64,000 nt of DNA from Acidisarcina polymorpha (GTDB lineage Bacteria > Acidobacteriota > Terriglobia > Terriglobales > Acidobacteriaceae), in assembly GCF_003330725.1 (NCBI RefSeq), contig NZ_CP030840.1, positions 4,774,001-4,838,000 of the forward strand, given 5' to 3'. Under the pieces are notes generated by a model. The model worked only from the letters and a program-made list of their open reading frames with translations, was not told the origin of the DNA and searched no databases. The translations under genes and the position numbers were made by a program. Shown in pieces: positions 46,212-53,760 of the stretch (positions within the stretch are counted from its first letter, which is position 1; each line of letters starts with the position of its first letter).

Positions 46212-48367
46212 GTAGCTTGGTCGGATCTCCCATAAGCCGGGTTGATGGACCGGCCAAAGTAACGGGCCGGGCAACCTATGCTGCTGAGTTTCACCCTGAC
46301 GGTCTCACATACGCAGCCATAGTCGAAAGCAGCATTTCTGCGGGAAGCATATCGCACATCGACTCGACACTAGCGGAACGGGCTCCCGGCGTACTGATGG
46401 TACTCACCTTCCTGAATGCGCCGAAACTACCTTACGGTCCCTACAAGCAGCGGCCAGCCGTAGAGCCGGTATCAGGCGAGGCGCTTCGAGTCTTGCAGGA
46501 CGCAGAAATCAAGTTCTCTGGCCAGCCCATTGGCGTTGTCGTCGCCCAAACACAAACGCAGGCCGAGTACGCGGCTTCGTTGGTGCGCGTGCGTTATGTG
46601 CCAGCTAAGTCTCTGACGCACTTCGATAGCGACCGCAGCGTACCTACATCCGAAGCAGCGGCGAAAAAGGGACGGGGACCGGAAGCCCGGCAAGGTGGCG
46701 ATGCCGATGAAGCGTTCCATCAGGCTGCTGTCAAGATCGATGCGCATTACGTTCAGCCGCGCGAGCACCACAACGCGATGGAGCCGCACGCGACAGTCGC
46801 TGAGTGGAAAGACGGTCAACTTACGATTTGGGACAAGACTCAATGGGTCGACAATGTTCGTGAAGAAATGGTGCGCATCTTTGGCATCTCGGCAGACTCA
46901 GTGCGCGTTATCAACCCGTTTGTGGGAGGGGCGTTTGGATCGAGCCTAAGAACGTGGCCACACGTCACGCTTGCGGTGATGGCGTCGCGTCAAGTCGGTA
47001 GACCCGTGCGTCTGGAATTGACGAGGCGGCAGCTCTACTACTCGACTGGTTTCCGGCCGCACACAGAGCAGCGTGTTGCGCTGGGAGCGCAACATGAAGG
47101 GCACCTGCAGGCGCACATCCAGGAAGCCATTGGACAGACCTCCACGTATGAGGAGTTTGCTGAAGCAACGCTTGACGCGCCGGCCGTAACCTATGCCTGC
47201 GAAAATCGACGGACGAGCTACCGTCTCGTTCCCATGAACACGAATACACCGTGCCCGATGCGCGGTCCCGGACACGCGACGGGCCTGTTCGCCCAGGAAG
47301 TCGCCATGGACGAGTTGGCCGCTCTGCTGAAGCTCGATCCCATCCAGCTTCGTCTGCGAAACTTCGCTGAGCGATCTCCCAAGAAGGACCTTCCCTGGTC
47401 CAGTAACGCCCTACAGGACTGCTATCGTATAGGCGCTGAGCGGTTTGGTTGGGAGCGCCGGACGCCTGAGCCGAGGTCCATGCGGGCTGGTCGTCAGTTG
47501 GTCGGTTTGGGCATGGCCACAGCCGTCAACACAGCCCCACGTTATCCCGCGAGCGCCTCAGCTACGCTTCTCGCTGATGGCACTGTCGTTGTCCGTAGTG
47601 CGACCAGCGATATGGGGCCTGGCACGTACACCGCCATGACTCAGGTCGCCGCCGACACACTTGGCCTTCCTCTCCCTCGTGTTCGCTTCGAACTCGGTGA
47701 CTCCACGTTTCCGAAGGCCGAAGAGCATGGTGGCTCCACCACGACGGCAAGTATCGGACCAGCGGTACGGGAGGCTTGCGTAGCCCTCCTTGCGAAGATC
47801 AGCAACATGTTGGGCTTATCTGCCCTTTTTGCACCGGACTTGCAAGACAAGATTAAGTTGGCAGGCTTTAGCCAGATCGAAGCGCACTCTGACAGTAAGC
47901 CTGGAGAGGAAAAAAATCGCTATGCGATGTACTCATTTGGAGCCATCTTTGCAGAGGTTCACGTCGACCCCGACTTTGGGACCGTGCGAGTAACCCGCAT
48001 CTCTGGCGCCTATGATGCCGGGCGAATCGTCAATCCAAAACTGGCCCGCAGTCAATGCATCGGCGGGATGATCGGAGGCCTAGGCATGGCGCTGCTCGAG
48101 GGCGCCGAATGGGATACACGTCTCGGGAGGGTGGCAAATGCGAATCTTGCTGAATACCTGGTGCCGGTATGCGCGGACATCGGTGAGCTAGACGTAGTCT
48201 TTGTTCCGGGGGAAGATAAGCTGCTGAGCCCGCTCGGCGTTAAAGGCCTCGCGGAACTCGGACTCTGTGGTGTGGCGCCGGCCATCGCTAACGCTGTATG
48301 GCACGCGACAGGTGTTCGAGTTCGCGAACTGCCGATCACACCAGATAAATTGATTGTCTACTTATAA
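46208..48367 (+). CDS. paoC: aldehyde oxidoreductase molybdopterin-binding subunit (PaoC-like)
   Basis: 719 residues from the ATG at 46208, inside the ATGA overlap with paoB. The large Moco domain shows RVDGPAKVTGRATYAAEF, NPFVGGAFGSSLRTWPHV, PCPMRGPGHATGLFAQEVA, SATSDMGPGTYTAMTQVAAD, GGSTTTASIGPAVREA, and the active-site glutamate in GVKGLAELGLCGVAPAIANA. This subunit oxidises aldehydes or N-heterocycles to acids or hydroxylated rings. In E. coli, PaoC needs the chaperone PaoD; no paoD/XdhC-like gene is in this window. Periplasmic after Tat export with PaoA. Confidence 0.93.
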   Translation: MSSLVGSPISRVDGPAKVTGRATYAAEFHPDGLTYAAIVESSISAGSISHIDSTLAERAPGVLMVLTFLNAPKLPYGPYKQRPAVEPVSGEALRVLQDAEIKFSGQPIGVVVAQTQTQAEYAASLVRVRYVPAKSLTHFDSDRSVPTSEAAAKKGRGPEARQGGDADEAFHQAAVKIDAHYVQPREHHNAMEPHATVAEWKDGQLTIWDKTQWVDNVREEMVRIFGISADSVRVINPFVGGAFGSSLRTWPHVTLAVMASRQVGRPVRLELTRRQLYYSTGFRPHTEQRVALGAQHEGHLQAHIQEAIGQTSTYEEFAEATLDAPAVTYACENRRTSYRLVPMNTNTPCPMRGPGHATGLFAQEVAMDELAALLKLDPIQLRLRNFAERSPKKDLPWSSNALQDCYRIGAERFGWERRTPEPRSMRAGRQLVGLGMATAVNTAPRYPASASATLLADGTVVVRSATSDMGPGTYTAMTQVAADTLGLPLPRVRFELGDSTFPKAEEHGGSTTTASIGPAVREACVALLAKISNMLGLSALFAPDLQDKIKLAGFSQIEAHSDSKPGEEKNRYAMYSFGAIFAEVHVDPDFGTVRVTRISGAYDAGRIVNPKLARSQCIGGMIGGLGMALLEGAEWDTRLGRVANANLAEYLVPVCADIGELDVVFVPGEDKLLSPLGVKGLAELGLCGVAPAIANAVWHATGVRVRELPITPDKLIVYL

Positions 48368-48560
48368 CCCCGACAAGAGATTACCTGTGATGAATGATGA
48401 CAAACCTGAGGATCTGAGCAACAGCTTCTCATCTCGGACCGGTTGAATTGTCAATCATTGACGGCCCGTCGATCGGTCCGACCCGTCCCAGTAATCTTTA
48501 GACCTTCCGTTTCAGAGCTGGAGCCTTCACGATCGACATTCGAGCGCATCATCGCACACC

Positions 48561-48790
48561 TCATCGAGCCGTATAGCCACCATCGACTGCAAGAGCCGCA
48601 CCCTTAACAAAGCTTGCCTCATCTGAAAGTAGCCACTTCACAGCATGACCAATCTCTTCCGGTTTCCAAATGGTCCGATCGAATGCCGCCCCAAGGCAGT
48701 TTCGAAGAAGCTCTTGAAGTTACGGTCTGAGCGGAGGCCCTCAAGCATGGGAGTCATGACTGCGATTACTCCACACTTTCAACCATTGTT
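48561..48790 (-). pseudogene. C-terminal remnant of a short-chain dehydrogenase
   Basis: Reading the minus strand from about 48790, VIAVMTPMLEGLRSDRNFKS and FFETALGRHSIGPFG match the substrate-loop region after the Rossmann core of an SDR. The frame is lost at 48662-48664, where three A stand for an expected four. The adjacent frame continues KPEEIGHAVKWLLSDEASFV and KGAALAVDGGYTAR, ending at the stop 48561-48563. The N-terminal two thirds, including TGxxxGxG and YxxxK, are absent. Confidence 0.75.
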
Positions 48791-48800
48791 CGCCAAACGC

Positions 48801-49103
48801 CTAGGACAAAGGAACCGCTCGTGTTTGCGTAGGAGTGACGTCGGTGAAATGCTTCACATCAGCCATCACTTGCGGGGTTCCCTCGGACTCAAACGATGCT
48901 TTGATCGCAGCATCATCCCGGAATTTACATTCGCAAATTGCGATGGTCCCTTTCCCTAAATCCTCTGGGTACAAGACGCTTAAACTTTCAAGGCCATGCT
49001 GCTTCCAGCACTGCATTACCAGAGGCAAATGATGATTCCTGTAGTAGCCTCGGTCAAAACGGGTTGATTCATCGCCCGAGTACGTGATGTATACGACAGC
49101 CAT
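48801..49103 (-). CDS. EthD-domain protein
   Basis: 100 residues with AAGGAGA before the ATG. It matches the EthD ferredoxin-like alpha/beta barrel: VYITYSGDESTRFDRGYYRN followed by HHLPLVMQCWKQHGLESLSV, then AICECKFRDDAAIKASF, and ADVKHFTDVTPTQTRAV. Small EthD proteins accompany catabolic oxygenases and dehydrogenases and may act as accessory isomerases or decyclases; the precise role is not established. It overlaps nothing and lies after the SDR remnant. Confidence 0.85.
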   Translation of the reverse strand: MAVVYITYSGDESTRFDRGYYRNHHLPLVMQCWKQHGLESLSVLYPEDLGKGTIAICECKFRDDAAIKASFESEGTPQVMADVKHFTDVTPTQTRAVPLS

Positions 49104-49326
49104 ATTACATCTCCTTGAGGGTTAGATAGTAAGTAGCAGATGACGCCGGGGTGGCCGCAACAACAATGAGTCGCAACTCGCATGCCGGAGCTGCTAAACA
49201 ACAACGGCAGGGGGCATTGTTGGGCAGTGACGAAGCTTACAGCCACCCTACAGATTTTGGATGCAAATGAAAATCCGCCTTAGTCCCAAGCTTGCTGCAG
49301 TTTGCTCCGATAATTGCTTCCTCAGG

Positions 49327-50265
49327 CTAGATCAGATGTTGCGTTCGGAATTCCGTTGGGCTGCACTTGTACTCGTTCGCAAATGCGGCGGCAAAGTGGC
49401 CGTGGTGCATGTAGCCGCAACTAACGCCGATCTCGCCGATGGACATTCCTGTTTCCTTCAGGAGATTTCTTGCAAGCTGCATTCGCAGCCGCGTCAGATA
49501 ACGGTGAGGAGTGATGCCGAGCTTCTCCTTGAAGAGGCGTGAGAAGTGGAATGAACTGATACCCGCTTCAGCCGCGAGTCGACCTGATGTCAACTCGTCT
49601 GTGCGGTGTTGTTGCATGTACTCCATAACCCGCAGCAATCGCCGGTCAGTTAGGTCATGTCCTGCGCTTCTGGATAGCCTCTGCTCAGGCTGTTGATTCA
49701 TCTTTGAAAGCAAATAGGTTGCCAGAAAACGAGCGCCAGCATCTGCCAGCAGGTCGGGAGCTCCTTTGGCTATTTGCTGGCCAAGTGATCTAACAACATT
49801 CACTATGAGGGGATCTGTAAACGAAAGAGCATCAAGGGCGTTGCTGCTCGTCCTCTCGCCCGCTCGCCGATACTCTTCGCGTGATTCATCGAAGTAGTGG
49901 GCAGGAATGTAGAGACGCAAAATGATCGATTCAGCGTTGCTCTTAGAATGCCATCGCAAACGATTTGTGGTACCTGGGGCGGTTAGGCCTCCGCAACCCG
50001 GTCTATAGGAGGCTTTCTTCCAAGAGCCTGACGAGAAGCTCTCAATCTCGTATGCACCTTTCAGAACAACCACAACGAGCGCATCTGGAGAGGCGGCCGT
50101 TTCGTAGTGCTCGACCGTTCCGGGTTGCTCAAAAGTCTGCAGTAGTACCGAAGTCCACCCACACGCTTCGCTCGACAGCAGTTGTCGACCAGGGCGCAGT
50201 GCGCTCGCGCGGAGACTCATTCGAGAGAATCTTGGGAGTGTTTTCACGATGCCCAATCCTGTCAT
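49327..50265 (-). CDS. AraC-family transcriptional regulator
   Basis: 312 residues from the ATG at 50265, the first with protein-like sequence; no strong ribosome site is visible, so the start is uncertain. The N-terminal domain is a cupin-like sensor (ALVVVVLKGAYEIESFSSGS, GLTAPGTTNRLRWH). The C-terminal pair of helix-turn-helix motifs reads LAAEAGISSFHFSRLFKEKL and SIGEIGVSCGYMHHGHFAAA. It probably activates nearby genes on an aromatic or fatty signal. It lies alone between the EthD gene and a decayed TetR gene. Confidence 0.88.
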   Translation of the reverse strand: MTGLGIVKTLPRFSRMSLRASALRPGRQLLSSEACGWTSVLLQTFEQPGTVEHYETAASPDALVVVVLKGAYEIESFSSGSWKKASYRPGCGGLTAPGTTNRLRWHSKSNAESIILRLYIPAHYFDESREEYRRAGERTSSNALDALSFTDPLIVNVVRSLGQQIAKGAPDLLADAGARFLATYLLSKMNQQPEQRLSRSAGHDLTDRRLLRVMEYMQQHRTDELTSGRLAAEAGISSFHFSRLFKEKLGITPHRYLTRLRMQLARNLLKETGMSIGEIGVSCGYMHHGHFAAAFANEYKCSPTEFRTQHLI

Positions 50266-50453
50266 GCTATTTACATTGCGGTCGCTTGCGCTGCCGCGGT
50301 GGCGCCCCTGCAATGCTGAATGCAACTGCTGATTAACATAAATGATTAACGGAAGCGCAACGGAGTTCGCCAAGCCTGAGTGGCGAGTGCATGTCTCCTG
50401 ATTGCGTACTGCCCCGGCTAATAGACGTTCCGGCCATGTCGCCATCGCAAGGT

Positions 50454-50760
50454 TCACATCTCCGTAAGCTCTTCGCGCGAAGCCCCATCTCTCGCTGAGA
50501 GTGACAGGCCATGTAGCACCATCGTGTAGTAGCCCGCCAGACTTGTCATAGGTACTTCTTTCCCGAGCTCCCCTCGACCCTGATCCTGTTTCAGATGCTT
50601 AGTGACGCTTTTGAGTGTCTCTTGGCGGAGAACGGCCAGATGTTCCTGTAGGGTCCTGTTTTCCGCCGTACAGTTGACAGCAGCCAGCACCAGCAGACAA
50701 CCACCCGGAGCAGCTTGGACCGTAAAGCATCCACCGCGCCCTTATTCCCAAGCCCCTGGT
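50454..50760 (-). pseudogene. C-terminal remnant of a TetR-family regulator
   Basis: Minus-strand sequence reads TVQAAPGGCLLVLAAVNCTA, then an arm with QEHLAVLRQETLKSVTKHL and SLAGYYTMVLHGLSLSARDG. This matches the ligand-binding C-terminal domain of TetR/AcrR proteins (the GCLLV and TMVLHGLSxxARDGA phrases). There is no start, no helix-turn-helix, and the last 20 or so residues are also missing. Upstream an internal stop closes the frame near 50765. Confidence 0.7.
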
Positions 50761-50813
50761 CCACAGCCTGCAGCAGATTCTGACGCACTAACACTAAGGC
50801 ACCTGATTGTTCG

Positions 50814-51206
50814 CTATCGGGATGTCGCCTCGCGATAATCGAGCACTCGCGAAACGTTGTTCTCCACCCATTGCGTGAGCGCCTGCACATGCGCTGCGAG
50901 CTCACGGCCAAGCGGTGTGAGGCTGTATTCGACCTTGGGCGGTTTGGTGGGATAGACCACACGCAGGACGAAGCCATCGGACTCAAGCGCCTGAAGCGAG
51001 TGGGCGAGCATGCGCTCACTTACGCCGCCGATCCGGCGTGTCAGTTCACTAAAACGATGAGTCCGCTCCAGCAGCATGACCAGGATCAAAGAACTCCAGC
51101 GTGTCGAGATGTGATCGAGAACGATGCGCGAAGGACAATCCGCCGCACACAGGTTGCCAGTTTGCTGCCGTCTCGGACGGCGAGCGGAATGAGCTTGCTT
51201 GAACAT
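50814..51206 (-). CDS. HxlR-family redox-responsive regulator
   Basis: 130 residues. The winged helix and the family's signature are present: DCPSRIVLDHISTRWSSLIL, with the conserved redox-sensing cysteine before PSR, then RFSELTRRIGGVSERMLAHS and VYPTKPPKVEYSLTPLGREL. HxlR proteins such as QorR sense quinones or diamide through this cysteine and repress a divergent quinone reductase. Here the divergent gene is a QorB-type reductase, as in E. coli ytfH-ytfG. A second cysteine (NLCAADC) lies four residues earlier. Confidence 0.9.
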   Translation of the reverse strand: MFKQAHSARRPRRQQTGNLCAADCPSRIVLDHISTRWSSLILVMLLERTHRFSELTRRIGGVSERMLAHSLQALESDGFVLRVVYPTKPPKVEYSLTPLGRELAAHVQALTQWVENNVSRVLDYREATSR

Positions 51207-51225
51207 GTTAGCAGCTTACACTAAT

Positions 51226-51247
51226 GTACGTACTTACATATAGTAAG
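51226..51247. promoter_or_regulatory. probable HxlR operator between hxlR-like gene and qorB
   Basis: GTACGTAC (51226-51233) is a perfect palindrome, and CTTAC-N5-GTAAG (51233-51247) is an overlapping inverted repeat. They lie 20-41 bases from the HxlR start and 56-77 from the qorB start, where a repressor could control both. Confidence 0.55.
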
Positions 51248-51302
51248 CCTTTGCGATATGCTCCAACTTGTTGAGATATCTCTCAGCCAAGGAGTGGAGG
51301 AC

Positions 51303-52157
51303 ATGATCGCAGTAACAGGGGCAACAGGGCAGCTCGGAAAGCTTATCGTCGAACAATTGTTGGAGAAGGTACCAGCAGACCAGATCGTCGCCGTTGTGCG
51401 CGATCCGCAGAAGGCGCAGGCTCTTGCGGAAAAGGGAGTGCAAGTGCGGCAGGCGGGCTACTCCCAGCCTGAGAGTCTCGCTGCAGCCTTCAATGGTGTG
51501 GAAAAGGTACTGCTCGTCTCTTCGAGCGAGGTCGGCCATCGTGTGCCGCAGCACCAGGCAGTCACCGACGCAGCGCGCGCAGCTGGCGTAAAGCTGCTTG
51601 CTTACACCAGCATCCTCAACGCTGACACCTCAACGCTCCTCTTGGCGAAGGAACATCAGCCGACCGAGGCCTATATTCGTGCGTCCGGTGTGCCGTTCAC
51701 CTTCCTTCGGAATGGTTGGTACACGGAGAACCACACGGGCTCGCTGGCGGCTGCGGTGGAACATGGCGCTGTTCTGGGTGCGGCCAAGGATGGCCGCTTC
51801 GCTACAGCAACGCGTGCGGACTACGCCGCCGCCGCCGTCGCTGTGCTGACCGGCAAAGGCCATGTGAACAAGGTGTACGAACTAGGCGGCGACGAACCCT
51901 ACACTCTCTCGGAGCTTGCCGCCGAAGTAGCTCGGCAGACGAACAAGCCGGTGATCTACAAGGATCTGCCGCAGGAGGAGTATGCCAAGGCTCTGGCCGG
52001 CTTCGGCCTTCCGGAAGGACTGGCCAACGCCATTGCAGACGCGGATGCAGGAGCAAGCCGCGGAGAGCTCTTTACCAGTTCGCATGACCTCAGCAGGTTG
52101 ATCGGCCGCGCCACGACACCCCTGCAGGAGTCCGTTGCCGCAGCGCTCTCGCGGTAA
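51303..52157 (+). CDS. qorB: NAD(P)H:quinone oxidoreductase, QorB/YtfG type
   Basis: 284 residues from the ATG at 51303, with GGAGG upstream (51296-51300). The NmrA-like Rossmann domain begins MIAVTGATGQLGKLIVEQLL and has IVAVVRDPQKAQALAEKGVQ, VEKVLLVSSSEVGHRVPQHQ, YTSILNADTSTLLLAKEHQ and FLRNGWYTENH, all close to E. coli QorB. It reduces quinones with NADPH by two electrons, limiting redox cycling. A DsbA-like gene follows 38 bases on. Confidence 0.93.
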   Translation: MIAVTGATGQLGKLIVEQLLEKVPADQIVAVVRDPQKAQALAEKGVQVRQAGYSQPESLAAAFNGVEKVLLVSSSEVGHRVPQHQAVTDAARAAGVKLLAYTSILNADTSTLLLAKEHQPTEAYIRASGVPFTFLRNGWYTENHTGSLAAAVEHGAVLGAAKDGRFATATRADYAAAAVAVLTGKGHVNKVYELGGDEPYTLSELAAEVARQTNKPVIYKDLPQEEYAKALAGFGLPEGLANAIADADAGASRGELFTSSHDLSRLIGRATTPLQESVAAALSR

Positions 52158-52195
52158 GTCTTCGCACAGATAAAAGCTTGACGATGGTGGAAACT

Positions 52196-52888
52196 ATGAC
52201 AGCAACACGCTTGCACTACATCTACGATCCGCTGTGCGGCTGGTGCTACGCCGTCGCACCTTTAGTAAAAGCCGCACGGGAGGTCGCGTCGATCGAGCTT
52301 CATGGCGGCGGCATGATGACCGGAGCACGCCGGCAGCAGATCACTCCGGCCTGGCGGGAGTATGTCGCTCCCCATGATCGTCAGATCACGCAGGCGACGG
52401 GGCAACAGTTCGGCCAGGCGTACCTGAACGGCCTGCTCACAGATCATACTGCGTGGCTCGACTCGGAGCCGCCCACCGCAGCTGTTCTGGCGGCGGAGCA
52501 GGTCCAAGAAGCTGGCCTGGATATGCTCGCACGCTTGTATGAGGCGCACTACGTCGAAGGACTGCGGATTGCCGACGCCGGTGTTTTGAGCGATCTTGCA
52601 GGTGAACTTGGATTGGACCGCGGTCCCTTTTTAGAGGCCCTGCAAAGCTTCCGTGGAGAAGCGGTGAACGCCCACTTTGCGGAAAGCCGCGATCTCCTGA
52701 GCGCTGTCGGCGCCAGAGGCTATCCAACGTTCGTCATCGAGCGCGAAGGTCACTTGGAACGGCTTGATCACACCCCCTTCCTTGGCAGACCGGAGGCCTG
52801 GCAGAGTGCCCTGAAGAGCCTGAAGCTCAGGCCGCCCGCGCCGTCGCAGCTTGAAGTCGGCTGCGGGCCCAACGGTTGTGCGATCTAG
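52196..52888 (+). CDS. DsbA-family (FrnE-like) thiol oxidoreductase
   Basis: 230 residues from the ATG at 52196, with GGTGG upstream. The DsbA-like fold has the active site YIYDPLCGWCYAVAPLVKAA (CGWC) near the N-terminus and the cis-proline loop SAVGARGYPTFVIEREG near residue 175. No signal peptide is present, so it works in the cytoplasm, as FrnE-like and 2-hydroxychromene isomerase-like relatives do. It likely repairs thiols or isomerises a ring compound under quinone stress. The C-terminus has two more cysteines (EVGCGPNGCAI). Probably in the qorB operon. Confidence 0.88.
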   Translation: MTATRLHYIYDPLCGWCYAVAPLVKAAREVASIELHGGGMMTGARRQQITPAWREYVAPHDRQITQATGQQFGQAYLNGLLTDHTAWLDSEPPTAAVLAAEQVQEAGLDMLARLYEAHYVEGLRIADAGVLSDLAGELGLDRGPFLEALQSFRGEAVNAHFAESRDLLSAVGARGYPTFVIEREGHLERLDHTPFLGRPEAWQSALKSLKLRPPAPSQLEVGCGPNGCAI

Positions 52889-53042
52889 GCAGGGTCGTCT
52901 GGGTCCGCTTGTCCGTCTAGGAACAGCTCCGGCTGGGATGCAGCTGGAGTCTTCATCAACTCGAGAGGCGAACTGTCCTGCTCACAACCCCACAATCGTT
53001 TGGAGAAGTTTGTCCGGCGAGCCGCACCAAAGAGGAGCCATC

Positions 53043-53516
53043 ATGAAAAAGTATCTGTCCGTGTTGCTGTTGTTCTGCACTGTTGCTGCTTGCCGGCTGG
53101 ACCTGCAGGCGCAAGCCGTTCCCAAGAACGCCAACGAGCGTCTTGTTCTCGATTTCTACAATCTCGCCTTCAATGCACACAAACCTGCAGAGGCTGCGCA
53201 GCGCTACATCGGTGCCACGTACATTCAGCACAACCCGCTCGTGCCGAATGGAAGTGCACCCTTCGTGAATTACTTCGCAGCCTTCTTTCAGACCCATCCA
53301 ACTGCAGCCTTGGACATGGTCAGGGTGATCTCTGAGGGAGATCTGGTCGTCGTGCATTCCAAGTTCACGACGGGTCCCCAAGATAGAGGACAAGCGATCA
53401 TTGATATCTTCCGGGTAGCAGACGGGAAAATCGTTGAGCACTGGGATGTCATTCAGCCGATCCCCGAACAATCCGCGAACGGAAATACTATGTTTGCCGG
53501 AAATAACGCGCACTAG
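53043..53516 (+). CDS. exported SnoaL/NTF2-like protein
   Basis: 157 residues from the ATG at 53043 with AGGAG upstream. An export signal opens it (YLSVLLLFCTVAACRLDLQA; a lipobox is possible at VAAC). The cone-like alpha+beta fold of the polyketide-cyclase-like SnoaL group is visible: ERLVLDFYNLAFNAHKPAEA, ATYIQHNPLVPNG, DLVVVHSKFTTG and IIDIFRVADGKIVEHWDVIQ. It probably binds or isomerises a small hydrophobic molecule in the periplasm. It lies 154 bases after the DsbA-like gene. Confidence 0.8.
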   Translation: MKKYLSVLLLFCTVAACRLDLQAQAVPKNANERLVLDFYNLAFNAHKPAEAAQRYIGATYIQHNPLVPNGSAPFVNYFAAFFQTHPTAALDMVRVISEGDLVVVHSKFTTGPQDRGQAIIDIFRVADGKIVEHWDVIQPIPEQSANGNTMFAGNNAH

Positions 53517-53538
53517 TCTCGTGTCGTTCTGTCTGACG

Positions 53539-53567
53539 AGGAGGTGGAGCAAGTCGCTTCACCTCCT
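53539..53567 (+). terminator. possible terminator after the SnoaL-like gene
   Basis: AGGAGGTG (53539-53546) pairs with CACCTCCT (53560-53567) over a 13-base loop. There is no T run after it, so the call is weak. The rest of 53517-53760 shows no gene. Confidence 0.35.
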
Positions 53568-53760
53568 GCTCAGCTCTCGTCATGGGCATAGCTGGCAGCG
53601 AAAGAAGCTGCTCAATCTGCCGAGCCAAATATCCTTGCTGTGGCGCTCGATGCCCAACGACCTATCCGAGTCAAAGGCTACAAGCTCGTGAGCTCTGCGT
53701 CATTTCGCCAGAAGATCTTTTCCTGGTCTCTGCTGAGCAGGCGGAGGTATGAGGTGGTTC

